Below are positions 16,269 through 25,285 of a stretch of DNA of 35,605 bases, piece by piece; position 1 is the stretch's first letter, and each line of letters starts with the position of its first letter. Below the pieces are notes generated by a model. That model was not told the DNA's origin. It worked only from the letters and a program-made list of their open reading frames with translations, and did no database searches. A program made the translations under genes and the position numbers. Origin of the DNA: Bacteroidia bacterium (GTDB taxonomy: Bacteria > Bacteroidota > Bacteroidia > Chitinophagales > Saprospiraceae); assembly GCA_030430845.1 (NCBI GenBank), contig JAUIKE010000082.1, forward strand, positions 1 through 35,605. Reading direction: 5' to 3'.

Positions 16269-17516
16269 CTAAAAAATTCTTTTCCCTTTTTTCCATAATG
16301 TGCAAGGAAGCAGTTGACCCTGTCGGTAGAAGATCTCCCGATAATCGGAAGTTGGGAAAACGGCGATGTCAGCCAGGTGTCCTTTTTCCAGTTTACCCTG
16401 CTGATTTAAACCCAGGGCGGCAGCGGCTCTGAATGTGATACCTGCTAGTGTTTCGGCAATAGATAGTTTTTCATACGCCCCCAGTACTGCAGCCTGGACA
16501 AGCAGATTACCCATCGGAGCAGAACCTGGATTCCAGTCGGAAGCAATGGCCAAACTTGCCCCGGCATCGAGTAGTTGTCTTGCAGGAGCGAAAGGCTCAC
16601 CCAGGCCCATGGACGCGCCCGGTAAAGCCACCGGGATAACATCGCTTTGGGCCAATAATTCAATTTCTTTCTGTCCAGAAGCTTCGAGGTGATCTACACT
16701 CCTCGCGCCAAACTCCACCCCTAATTGGCTTCCTCCTACCCCAAACTGATCGGCATGAATGGTGAGCTCAAAGCCTCTTTTTTTCAGCTCAGCAAGGTAG
16801 AACTTCGCCTCAGGGATGTCAAAAGCCGTGTCTTCTACAAAAATATCTGCCCGGTTTGACAAGCCGTTTTTTTGAACGGTGGGGAAAAAATCGTTTAATA
16901 AATAGTCAATGTATTCTCTGGAACTCCCTGAGAAATCCTTCGGAACGATATGAGCAGGAAGGCAGGTCGAGATGAGATCGATTTCAGTGTGCTGGTTTAC
17001 ATGACGGATGGCACGAAGCATTTTGAGTTCGGCTTCGGCACTTAGCCCATAACCGCTTTTTATTTCTATGGTAGCAATACCTAATTTTGTCAGGCTAGCC
17101 ACTCGTTTCTGAATGCCTTGTTCAAGTTCCTCCTGACTAGCCTTGCGGGTTTTTTGGACCGTATCCCAGATTCCGCCACCTTCTCTGGCAATTTCAAGAT
17201 AGGACTTCCCTCCTACTCTTTTCGCGTAATCTCCTGCTCGCGTACCTCCAAAGCAGATGTGGGTGTGTGCATCAATGAATGCCGGAACGCATACAGCAGC
17301 TTGGTCTATTATTTCAAGGGGTATATTTTCCTTTTGGCAAAATGATCTAATCTGCTGAAAATCATTGACCTCTACTACCCTACCCGATTCGATGATGAGT
17401 CCTGCATTGTTAATAATTCCAAGCTGCTCATCCTTCAGCGGCCCTTTTACGGGCAAATGGCGCATGCTTAAAAGTTGTGAAAAGGGGCCAATGCCAATTT
17501 TGCCAGTGTTTTTCAT
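16269..17516 (-). CDS. hutI: Imidazolonepropionase
   Basis: This 415-residue enzyme is the third in histidine degradation, opening 4-imidazolone-5-propionate to N-formimidoyl-L-glutamate. Family motifs are DAHTHICFGGTRAGDYAKR (metal HxH and substrate Arg), GGGIWDTVQKTR, EIKSGYGL, HADQFGVGGS, SVDHLEASG and SDWNPGSAPMGNL (catalytic Asp). The length fits the family (about 400-420). It is predicted cytoplasmic. It lies downstream of hutU with a 178-base gap and 13 bases before the amidohydrolase, consistent with one hut transcript. Confidence 0.95.
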   Translation of the reverse strand: MKNTGKIGIGPFSQLLSMRHLPVKGPLKDEQLGIINNAGLIIESGRVVEVNDFQQIRSFCQKENIPLEIIDQAAVCVPAFIDAHTHICFGGTRAGDYAKRVGGKSYLEIAREGGGIWDTVQKTRKASQEELEQGIQKRVASLTKLGIATIEIKSGYGLSAEAELKMLRAIRHVNQHTEIDLISTCLPAHIVPKDFSGSSREYIDYLLNDFFPTVQKNGLSNRADIFVEDTAFDIPEAKFYLAELKKRGFELTIHADQFGVGGSQLGVEFGARSVDHLEASGQKEIELLAQSDVIPVALPGASMGLGEPFAPARQLLDAGASLAIASDWNPGSAPMGNLLVQAAVLGAYEKLSIAETLAGITFRAAAALGLNQQGKLEKGHLADIAVFPTSDYREIFYRQGQLLPCTLWKKGKRIF

Positions 17517-17620
17517 AAGTGTAGTTGGTTTTTTTAGTGCAAATTTGTAAAGAAAATTTTAACTGAGTAAAATAATATGCCATCATAACCCTCTGTTCTA
17601 AATTTTAGCCTTCTTTCAAG

Positions 17621-17650
17621 ACACGGATTTTCACGGATTATACGGATTCG
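17621..17650. repeat. 10-bp periodic repeat between hutU and hutI
   Basis: Three head-to-tail units: ACACGGATTT, TCACGGATTA, TACGGATTCG. It lies in the 178-base gap of the hut operon. Such ACGGATT arrays are common low-complexity intergenic sequence; no role is apparent. Confidence 0.5.
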
Positions 17651-17694
17651 ATGATAGCTCAGCTAGTCCCGCGCAAACCCGTGTCCCATATTTA

Positions 17695-19365
17695 TCATAT
17701 TATCAACTTAAACTGTTCTCCTACCTCAGTGGCTTCCTGGTACCCAGCATCGTGATGGCGGAAGATTCCCATGGCCGGATCGTTGTGCAAGCATCTTCGC
17801 AGGCGCTCCGCTGCCTGATCTGTGCCGTCCACTAAAATGACCATGCCGGCATGTTGAGAGTACCCCATCCCCACTCCACCGCCGTGGTGGAAAGAAACCC
17901 AGGTAGCGCCACCTGAAGTATTTGCCATTAGGTTCAGTAGCGGCCAGTCGGATACGGCATCGCTGCCGTCCTTCATACCTTCTGTTTCGCGATTGGGGGA
18001 AGCCACAGAGCCACAATCCAGGTGATCCCGGCCGATTACCAAGGGGGCTTTGACCTTGCCTGATTTAACCAAATCATTGAAAATAAGTCCGGCTTTTTCC
18101 CGCTCTCCCATGCCTAACCAACAGATACGACAAGGAAGCCCCTGGAACGCCACCTTCCTTTTGGCCTGTTTCAACCAATTGATTAAGTGCTGATTGTCGG
18201 GAAATGCTTCCATGAGAGCTTCATCCGTGGCGTAAATATCCTCCGGATCTCCGGACAGAGCCGCCCAACGGAAAGGCCCTTTTCCTTCACAGAATAAAGG
18301 ACGGATAAACTCAGGCACAAAGCCGTGGAAGTCAAAGGCATTTTTTTCGCCTCCCTGCAAGGCAAATTCGCGGAGGTTGTTTCCATAATCAAACACAATG
18401 CTGCCTTGTTTTTTCATTTCCAGCATCAGGCCTACATGACGAGCCATACTCTTTAAAGACAAATCCTTATAATGCTCAGGATTCGTTTTGCGAAGGTTAT
18501 GGGCCTCCTCCAGTGTCAGTTGATGTGGTACATAGCCGTGAACAGGATCGTGAGCAGAAGTTTGATCAGTCAATACATCGGGGATCACCCCATCCTTCAA
18601 TAATTGCTCCAGCACATTTCCGATATCACCTACCAGGCCGACAGAAAGGGCTTCTCCTTTTTCTTTAGCTTCCAAAACCAGGCGAACCGCTTCGTCATAA
18701 TCTTCCGTCATCTTATCCAGGTAACGGGTTTTCAGGCGCTTGTAAATGCGTTCAGGGTCCACGTCGACGCCCAAGAAGGCGGCCCCGGCCATAGTCGCTG
18801 CCAGTGGCTGAGCGCCCCCCATACCGCCCAGACCGCCGGTAACGAGCAGGCGATGACGGAGGTCTCCATCGAAATGCTTTCTTCCACAGGCTGCAAATGT
18901 TTCGTAGGTACCTTGCAGAATCCCTTGGGTACCAATGTATATCCAGCTGCCCGCAGTCATCTGGCCGAACATCATCAGACCTCTTTTCTTTAGGTCTTCA
19001 AAATGCTCCCAATTAGCCCAGGCCGGAACCAGATTGCTGTTGGCAATGAGCACTCGGGGCGCATCCGGATGAGAACGAACGACCCCCACCGGCTTGCCTG
19101 ATTGAACCAGCAGGCTGTGATGTTCGTCCAGTTCCAGCAGCAATTGAATGATCTTTTGCAAGGCCGGTACATTTCTGGCTGCCTGGCCGGTGCCGCCATA
19201 CACCACCAGGTGCTCGGGATCTTCAGCTACTTCGGCATCCAGGTTGTTCAGCAACATGCGTAATGGCGCCTCTGTCTGCCAGGACTTGGCGTGCAAATGA
19301 GGACCCTTGGGGGCGTGATAGTGGGGATGTTGAGCATATTTTTCAATAAATTCCGTATACTTCAT
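17695..19365 (-). CDS. hutU: Urocanate hydratase
   Basis: This 556-residue, NAD-dependent enzyme hydrates urocanate to imidazolonepropionate. Diagnostic sequence: LVVYGGTGQAARN, GGLGGMGGAQPLAATMAGA, DQTSAHDPVHGYVPH, and the C-terminal IGRDHLDCGSVASPNRETEG with the conserved Cys. I start it at the ATG at 19365 (MKYTEFIEKYAQHPHYHAPKG); the open frame runs upstream through the hutH end but that extension has no family match. The start lies 23 bases inside hutH, which suggests coupled translation. Length is normal for the family (about 550-560). Confidence 0.96.
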   Translation of the reverse strand: MKYTEFIEKYAQHPHYHAPKGPHLHAKSWQTEAPLRMLLNNLDAEVAEDPEHLVVYGGTGQAARNVPALQKIIQLLLELDEHHSLLVQSGKPVGVVRSHPDAPRVLIANSNLVPAWANWEHFEDLKKRGLMMFGQMTAGSWIYIGTQGILQGTYETFAACGRKHFDGDLRHRLLVTGGLGGMGGAQPLAATMAGAAFLGVDVDPERIYKRLKTRYLDKMTEDYDEAVRLVLEAKEKGEALSVGLVGDIGNVLEQLLKDGVIPDVLTDQTSAHDPVHGYVPHQLTLEEAHNLRKTNPEHYKDLSLKSMARHVGLMLEMKKQGSIVFDYGNNLREFALQGGEKNAFDFHGFVPEFIRPLFCEGKGPFRWAALSGDPEDIYATDEALMEAFPDNQHLINWLKQAKRKVAFQGLPCRICWLGMGEREKAGLIFNDLVKSGKVKAPLVIGRDHLDCGSVASPNRETEGMKDGSDAVSDWPLLNLMANTSGGATWVSFHHGGGVGMGYSQHAGMVILVDGTDQAAERLRRCLHNDPAMGIFRHHDAGYQEATEVGEQFKLII

Positions 19366-20917
19366 GATCTTCGTTTTTAAAGTTGATAAGATTAAGGTGA
19401 GCGGCCTCCCGGCAAATATGTATGAGCTTTCCTTCTTGTACGGTACGAATGACAAAATCGAGTTCGTCAATAAATAATTCATCTTGTTCGCGGTGTTTCA
19501 TCTGGCTTCGGACGTATTCATAGCAAGCCTGAATAAGCGGCCCTGATTTCAGCGGCTGTCTGAAATCCAGTCCTTGCACGGCACACATCAGCTCGATGGC
19601 CAAGATATATTCCAGGTTTTTGACAACCTGCAGGGCTTTTCGGGCACTAGTTGCCCCCATACTGACGTGATCCTCCTGTCCGATAGAAGTTGGGATACTG
19701 TCAACACTGGCCGGAAAACAAAGCGTTTTATTCTCCGTCACCAGTGAGGCAGTGGTGTATTGAGGGATCATAAATCCCGAGTTCAAACCAGTTTCTTTGA
19801 GTAGCAGCTTAGGTACACCTTCAAACTTTCCTTCCAGCGACAAATAGATCCGCCTGTCGGATATGTTCCCTATTTCGGCTGCAGCCATGGCGGCGTAATC
19901 CAATGGCAAGGCAATGGGCTGTCCGTGAAAATTCCCTCCGCTTATGATGGCATTACTCCCTAGTACGATCGGATTATCCGTTACGGAATTGATTTCGGTC
20001 AGAATAGCCTCTTTTAGATGAAGCCAGGCCTGTCGGGAAGCACCATGAACCTGAGGAATACAACGCAGGGAATATGGATCCTGCACTCTTGAACAGCCTA
20101 TGTGAGAGTTCATGATCCCCGAATCCTTTAACAAGGTCCGAAAGCGTTCGGCCACATACTGGCAGCCCGGGTGAGGTCGGATGCGATGAAGCAAAGCTGT
20201 AAAGGGCTTTTGTGAACCTGCCAGTGCTTCCAACATCATCGCTGCAATAATATCTGCCTGATCAAGTGCTACCTGTATTTTCTCAACCAACAACACGCCG
20301 TAGGCTGCCATAAACTGTGTACCGTTGATTAGGGATAAAGCATCTTTTGCTTGTAATTCAACAGGAGCCAATCCTTTTTTGTCCAAAAATGCCTGTGCAT
20401 GGATCCATTCTCCCCGGTAATGTACTTTCCCTAAGCCGAGCAGCGGCAAAAACAAATGTGCCAGCGGAGCCAGATCGCCCGAAGCTCCTACAGAGCCTTT
20501 TGCAGGTACCCATGAAATCGCATCTTCCTCGATGTGTAACAACAAGCGCTTTACCACAGGCAGGGATACTCCCGAATAGCCCTGGGCCAATGCGTGCACT
20601 TTCAGTATCATCATTAGCTTGGCCAACTCTGTGGGAATCGGTTCTCCCACTCCTACCGCATGACTTTTTAATAAATTGGCCTGCAGTATTTGGACTTTTT
20701 CAGGAGACACCAGAGTCGAACAGAGGGGACCAAAACCGGTGTTGACGCCGTACACGACCTGATTTTTTTCTAAAACCTCCTCTACAAAGCCTCTGGCTGT
20801 TTTGATTTTCTCAACAGCAGCCTGCGTTAACACGCCCTTTGCCTTGTTTCTCGCCAAATCCAGGGCGATTCCGATACTCAGGACTTCTGTACCGTATTGA
20901 AAAACTGCTTTTGTCAT
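19343..20917 (-). CDS. hutH: Histidine ammonia-lyase
   Basis: This 524-residue enzyme deaminates histidine to urocanate, the first step of the pathway. The MIO cofactor precursor triad Ala-Ser-Gly is at 145-147 in GSVGASGDLAPLAH; other conserved blocks are YGVNTGFGPL, LINGTQFMAAYG, SVTDNPIV, SGGNFHGQP and QEDHVSMGATSARK. It is slightly longer than the usual 500-510, with the extra residues at the C-terminus where the frame overlaps hutU by 23 bases. The ATG at 20917 is preceded by ATAGGTAAC and three copies of a 25-bp repeat. A MarR-GNAT gene lies just upstream on the same strand. Confidence 0.96.
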   Translation of the reverse strand: MTKAVFQYGTEVLSIGIALDLARNKAKGVLTQAAVEKIKTARGFVEEVLEKNQVVYGVNTGFGPLCSTLVSPEKVQILQANLLKSHAVGVGEPIPTELAKLMMILKVHALAQGYSGVSLPVVKRLLLHIEEDAISWVPAKGSVGASGDLAPLAHLFLPLLGLGKVHYRGEWIHAQAFLDKKGLAPVELQAKDALSLINGTQFMAAYGVLLVEKIQVALDQADIIAAMMLEALAGSQKPFTALLHRIRPHPGCQYVAERFRTLLKDSGIMNSHIGCSRVQDPYSLRCIPQVHGASRQAWLHLKEAILTEINSVTDNPIVLGSNAIISGGNFHGQPIALPLDYAAMAAAEIGNISDRRIYLSLEGKFEGVPKLLLKETGLNSGFMIPQYTTASLVTENKTLCFPASVDSIPTSIGQEDHVSMGATSARKALQVVKNLEYILAIELMCAVQGLDFRQPLKSGPLIQACYEYVRSQMKHREQDELFIDELDFVIRTVQEGKLIHICREAAHLNLINFKNEDHEVYGIY

Positions 20918-20923
20918 GTTACC

Positions 20924-20998
20924 TATATGACGCTCCTCCGGAGCTACCGATATGGCACTCCTCCGGAGCTACCCATATAGCGCTCCTCCGGAGCTTTT
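20924..20998. repeat. Three tandem 25-bp palindromic repeats in the hutH leader
   Basis: Exact 25-bp spacing of three units (20924-20948, 20949-20973, 20974-20998), each centred on the palindrome GCTCCTCCGGAGC (the middle unit has A in place of the first G) and followed or preceded by ATAT. The array fills the space between the MarR-GNAT stop at 20999 and the hutH start. It could form hairpins in the leader RNA, act as operator sites, or be a repeat family. Confidence 0.8.
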
Positions 20999-21847
20999 TT
21001 AGTTTTGACCTAATACTTTGAAGGTTTTGCCTTCTTTTAAGAGTAATTCCAATAATGGAGTACTGACTTTATTTATATGCAGGCAAGCTCCTTTTTCCAG
21101 CTTGAGTTCCTTCATTGCCCAATCCAGGAATTGTGCCCCTACTCCTTTTCTGCGATGCCCATTTTTTATATAGAACTCCTGCAACAAATACTCCTTTGAA
21201 TCTTCTAATGATCGAAAACTGATGACGCCAATTAATTCCTGCCCAGTCCGGGCCATTCCGATAAAACTGGCGGCGCTCATTTCTTCCAACTCATGTTCAC
21301 TTAGGAAAGAGTAAAACGGAGAGCCTGCTTCCTTAAGGTCGACCCTTTTAAAATCAACCCTAGTGTTGGGAATATTCGACATAACCTGCCTCGACAGTCG
21401 ATTGTCCTGAACCATTTGCTCCATTTTCCCTAGCTGATCAAAAAAGGCAGATCGATGTGCTTCTCCCAGAATGTCTCTGACCGTTTGTTCCAAGGCCCAC
21501 CAGATCGGCTTGATCTGTGCGAGTAGAGATTTCCCTTTGGGGCTGAGACAAATGTGCTTCTTTCTTCCATCAAAAGGATCCGGTAATATATCAAGTAAGC
21601 CTTTTTTCTTTAGGTTGGTTACCATTTGGCTGATTGCTGAATGAGATACATCCAACTCAGCAGCTATTTCGGTAAGGCTTCTCTCCTCTCCGTTTTTTAA
21701 TAGATAAAAAATGGGAAACCAGCTGGGCTCGAAGGAGATCTCCTTTTCCTTGTAAATCTGGTTGACTTCCTGAAGGAATTTCTCGCTCAGTCGCTTCATC
21801 CGGGTACCCAGAATCAGTATGCCCGCTTTTTTATAAAAACTATTCAT
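20999..21847 (-). CDS. MarR-family regulator fused to GNAT acetyltransferase
   Basis: This 282-residue protein has a MarR winged helix at about 20-145 (RSLTEIAAELDVSHSAISQMVTNL, with DPFDGRKKHICLSPKG as the wing) and a GNAT domain at about 165-280 (ELIGVISFRSL, YLLQEFYIKNGHRRKGVGAQFLDWA, where the RRKGVG segment is the acetyl-CoA loop). Fusions of this type are common in Bacteroidota. It lies immediately upstream of hutH on the same strand and may regulate or be co-transcribed with the hut genes; that link rests on position only. The ATG at 21847 is 26 bases from the terminator of the preceding gene. Confidence 0.88.
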   Translation of the reverse strand: MNSFYKKAGILILGTRMKRLSEKFLQEVNQIYKEKEISFEPSWFPIFYLLKNGEERSLTEIAAELDVSHSAISQMVTNLKKKGLLDILPDPFDGRKKHICLSPKGKSLLAQIKPIWWALEQTVRDILGEAHRSAFFDQLGKMEQMVQDNRLSRQVMSNIPNTRVDFKRVDLKEAGSPFYSFLSEHELEEMSAASFIGMARTGQELIGVISFRSLEDSKEYLLQEFYIKNGHRRKGVGAQFLDWAMKELKLEKGACLHINKVSTPLLELLLKEGKTFKVLGQN

Positions 21848-21877
21848 TAGTACTTATGTAAGTTCTTAAACAAATAT

Positions 21878-21921
21878 AGTAAAAAATTAGGGAAGGCCGT
21901 GGCCTTCCCTAATTTTTTACT
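21878..21921 (-). terminator. 21-bp-arm palindromic terminator
   Basis: Arms 21878-21898 and 21901-21921 are perfect complements around GT; on the minus strand the GC stem GGGAAGGCC is flanked by A-rich and T-rich tracts. The stop codon of the secreted protein (21917-21919) lies inside the right arm. It probably ends that gene before the MarR-GNAT gene. Confidence 0.85.
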
Positions 21922-24900
21922 GTCTTACTACTTGTCTATTCACCATCCCTTCTTCACTGATCAACTGGATCTGATAAACGCCTTTAGGCAGAGCGCTCAA
22001 ATCCAGGGTATGAATATTATTATCAATGGCCTTGTTTTGCAATACCCTACCCTGCATATTGAGAAGCCGCAGTGTCTCTATTTTGACAGGGGCATTAATA
22101 TTGACCTCATAGGTAGCGGGGTTCGGATAGACCAACAGCTCACTCGCCCAGGCCGGCTCCTGGACATTGGAAACAAAGTCAAAGTCACCTTCAGAGCAGG
22201 CAATGAGGAAATATCCTGCATCGTAAGGCTCATCCTCATCGCTTTGGCCAACAAAGCCGGTAACGGTGTAACTAGTTATCCCGCCCAAACTCAAATACTC
22301 AGTTAAAAATTCAACATCGATACCCGTCTCCCCCGATATAGCTACCGTAAAAGTATCCTGGGAAGTTGGGAAAATGATGAAATAATCTCCATCTTCAAAA
22401 TCTATGAGCTCAATATCTTCCTGAACGAAATCGGTTATTTCCAGCGCAACCAATTGGTTTTCCAGAGACTCATTCAGCTCCGTTGTGCTGACTGGACTGA
22501 CCAAACTTTTACCCTGGGATATTACGGTAATGGTACTTGGGTTGATCTCCAGGAGTCCTTCAAATTGAAACAGAAATCCTTCTATCTTGATTTCATCTCC
22601 TTCTGTGGCCTGGTAATCGTTCACCAAGGTATCAGAATAAACAAACATCCCATCACCGTTAGATTCCAGGATCCAAAAAGCATAGCCTTCTTCAGAGTCA
22701 AAATCGATACAATGCACAATCCCCTGGATAGCTACTTCTTCTCCATCGGAAACAGCCACCCCTGTATTAGGATTTACGTCATTGATATCATCGATGGGTA
22801 CAACCTGTAAGATTTTTTCAAGTACCTCAATGTCATCACTTGCTGAAGCTTCACAGCCTTCTTCGCTGGTGTAGATATAAGTAATGGTGTAAGTCCCTAC
22901 TCCACCGGCTGCAGCAGGGTCGAAGCTATAGGTCATGCCATTTCCGTCATCTGTAACGCCGGGCCCGGAATAAACTCCTCCAACAGGTGTGCCGCCGTCG
23001 AGGCCGGTTTGGACACCAGCATCTTCAAAGATGTCGGCTGGCGCAGTGAAAGAAACGGATGGAGATGTGATTTCTTCCAAATTCACTGTCAAAAAAGGAC
23101 GACACGCAGCGTCTGCCGGCGTTGGAGTTAAATAGACAGCTAATATTGGATTAAAATCAGTTAGGGGAACATTTTCGAATACAGCAGTGGTGCCCCCATT
23201 GCTTAGTTGCTCAAAAGATATAGATCCAATATCACCAAATTTGTTATATGGATCATCACCTATAATCGTAAAAAAAGCATATGCAATTCCATAATCCTGA
23301 TCTCCATTATCCGTTTGGGCCATATTTTCAAGTCCGCTTACTGTGATCGTTCCTGTACTACCCTCACAAAATGGATTTGGATCAACGACTACACTCCCAA
23401 TTGTAGGACATTTAATCGCCGGCACCGCCCCCGTCACTCTCACGAACAAATCATCCTTATTATCCGCATCTTCATCTTTATAAACCAAGGCAAAATTACC
23501 ATTGGAAAGAGGTACAATATCCTCTATGGTTTCTTCTATGGCATCATTGCCGCTGTTGGTTTTGGTGGAGCCGCAATAAGGCGTACCGTCATTATTGATC
23601 ACGCGGTGATACACATCGCGGGCTACATCACCGGGGCCTCCCGCTGATTGCCATGCAATGACAAAACTACCGGCTAAGGCCTTCATAACAGGGCCGAATT
23701 CAGATTGTTCGCCCGTACCATCAGGGTTAATGTCACTGTAAGGGGTAAGCACTCCTGTCACAGGGGCTCCTGTGGAATTAAACACCCGGTAAAACGCACC
23801 TGCCCCGGTGCCGTCCTCTCCGGTTCTGGTTGCCCAGCCTACGGCAAAATTACCGTTATTCAGAGCGATGATTCCAGGTCTGTTAGTTTGGGATACACTA
23901 AATGTATTGGTATGCAAACCTCCGCTGATCTCTGTACTACTACTTAAAGCCATACCATTAGAGTCGTAGACTCGCACATAATAATCATCGGTATTGCCCC
24001 CGGCAGTTCTTTCATCATCGTGAAATAGAATAGCAAAACCTCCTCCCGTTAGCGGAACTAAGCCGGAGAGGGTGGCTTCACCAATTTGGTCATCATCTAT
24101 TCGTGTTGTAGCCGAGACGGCCAATCCATTTGAATCATACACCCGAAAAAAGACCTCCTCGCTTAAAATCAGGCTGCCCGAGCCCCAGGCCATCACCATA
24201 TTACCATTCGCCAAACCGATCACTCTGCCGCCAAAGAGCGCCTGATCGCCGGTACCCATTGGATTAACATCTGCATACGGAGCGATCACCTCCGTTACCG
24301 CACTTCCGTCTGCGTTAAAAATCCGGAAAAAGCCTCCATTGCCTTCTCCGTCTATTCCGTCACGAGCTTCCCAGGTCACGGCAAATTTTCCTCCACTCAA
24401 TTCTGCCATGGCCTGTACAGCATTGACGCCCTGGAAAGCTGCATCATGAGCGCCGCCGGAAATATTGACGGGGCTACCTTCGTTTTCTACTCCTTGAGCA
24501 TTAAAAGTATGGACAAAAAAGTCGTCTTTGTTGTTACCCGGTGTATCCTCTCCAATACTGTTTAAGATGGCAAATCCGCCGGTGCTGAGGGGCAGTACAA
24601 ATTCGAGATTATCCTCTCTGCCTTCATTATCCAGTCGTGTGGAACCGGACACGGCCATGCCGTTATCATCATAAACCCTGAAGAAAACGTCTCTTTTCTC
24701 TTCGCCGATATTGCCAGATGGGCCACTATCGCCGGAACCGTCTTCCGATTCCCACACCATTACAAAGCCGGACTCAAGAGCAATGACTTTGGGGCCGAAA
24801 ATGCCCTGATGTCCGGTTCCGTCCGGGTTCACATCCGTGTAGGGAGCGATCACATCTGTAACGGCCGTCCCATCCAGCTGAAAAACCTGGAAATAGGCGC

Positions 24901-25123
24901 CGGTCTCGTTCCCGTCGATTCCATCCCTACTTTCCCAGGCAACGACAAAGTTGCCGTTACTGAGGCCGGCGGTGGCATGTATGGGATCAATGGCCTGAAA
25001 GCCGGCATCGTGGGCGGCTCCGCCAAGGTTAATGTTATCGGAAAGAGGTTCACAGGATTGGGCTTCTAAAAAAGAAATGCTATAAAGACATAGCAAAAGC
25101 AAAAGTAGTTTTTTTGGTTGCAT
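21917..25123 (-). CDS. Large secreted repeat protein with T9SS sorting domain
   Basis: This 1068-residue protein starts at the ATG at 25123 (MQPKKLLLLLLCLYSISFLEAQ, a clean signal peptide); the open frame upstream adds an unlikely leader. Three tandem repeats of about 170-190 residues (about 31-218, 219-396, 397-566) share ISGGAHDAAFQ, NGNFAVAWE-type, YADVNPDGTG and DDFFVRVYD-type segments. A PKD/Ig-like region follows (GGVYSGPGVTDDGNGMTYSF), then an OB-fold-like domain (about 810-900, VAIQGIVHCIDFDSEEGYAFW), and a type IX sorting domain at the end (LLVYPNPATYEVNINAP ... LPKGVYQIQLISEEG). It should be surface-attached or released. I recognise no catalytic motif, so adhesion or binding is a guess. 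Confidence 0.85.
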   Translation of the reverse strand: MQPKKLLLLLLCLYSISFLEAQSCEPLSDNINLGGAAHDAGFQAIDPIHATAGLSNGNFVVAWESRDGIDGNETGAYFQVFQLDGTAVTDVIAPYTDVNPDGTGHQGIFGPKVIALESGFVMVWESEDGSGDSGPSGNIGEEKRDVFFRVYDDNGMAVSGSTRLDNEGREDNLEFVLPLSTGGFAILNSIGEDTPGNNKDDFFVHTFNAQGVENEGSPVNISGGAHDAAFQGVNAVQAMAELSGGKFAVTWEARDGIDGEGNGGFFRIFNADGSAVTEVIAPYADVNPMGTGDQALFGGRVIGLANGNMVMAWGSGSLILSEEVFFRVYDSNGLAVSATTRIDDDQIGEATLSGLVPLTGGGFAILFHDDERTAGGNTDDYYVRVYDSNGMALSSSTEISGGLHTNTFSVSQTNRPGIIALNNGNFAVGWATRTGEDGTGAGAFYRVFNSTGAPVTGVLTPYSDINPDGTGEQSEFGPVMKALAGSFVIAWQSAGGPGDVARDVYHRVINNDGTPYCGSTKTNSGNDAIEETIEDIVPLSNGNFALVYKDEDADNKDDLFVRVTGAVPAIKCPTIGSVVVDPNPFCEGSTGTITVSGLENMAQTDNGDQDYGIAYAFFTIIGDDPYNKFGDIGSISFEQLSNGGTTAVFENVPLTDFNPILAVYLTPTPADAACRPFLTVNLEEITSPSVSFTAPADIFEDAGVQTGLDGGTPVGGVYSGPGVTDDGNGMTYSFDPAAAGGVGTYTITYIYTSEEGCEASASDDIEVLEKILQVVPIDDINDVNPNTGVAVSDGEEVAIQGIVHCIDFDSEEGYAFWILESNGDGMFVYSDTLVNDYQATEGDEIKIEGFLFQFEGLLEINPSTITVISQGKSLVSPVSTTELNESLENQLVALEITDFVQEDIELIDFEDGDYFIIFPTSQDTFTVAISGETGIDVEFLTEYLSLGGITSYTVTGFVGQSDEDEPYDAGYFLIACSEGDFDFVSNVQEPAWASELLVYPNPATYEVNINAPVKIETLRLLNMQGRVLQNKAIDNNIHTLDLSALPKGVYQIQLISEEGMVNRQVVRQ

Positions 25124-25285
25124 TTGATTTATTTTAGGTAGAATAATAGATGTCAAATAAAAAGGCAGTCTTACTTGTGTGAGGTAGGTGAAACAAGATA
25201 CGAGAATTATTAAGTACAAATAATTTTAAAAAATCACTCATTGAAGACTTATCCTTCAAGAAATGGCCTGAAATTATGTGAGCAG

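Noticed and set aside
20924..20998. Tandem repeats as a CRISPR array
   Set aside because: The 25-bp units are contiguous with no variable spacers, and no cas genes are present.
23207..23647. 146-residue plus-strand open frame inside the secreted repeat protein
   Set aside because: It is the antisense shadow of a gene with signal peptide, repeats and sorting domain; its composition is not protein-like.
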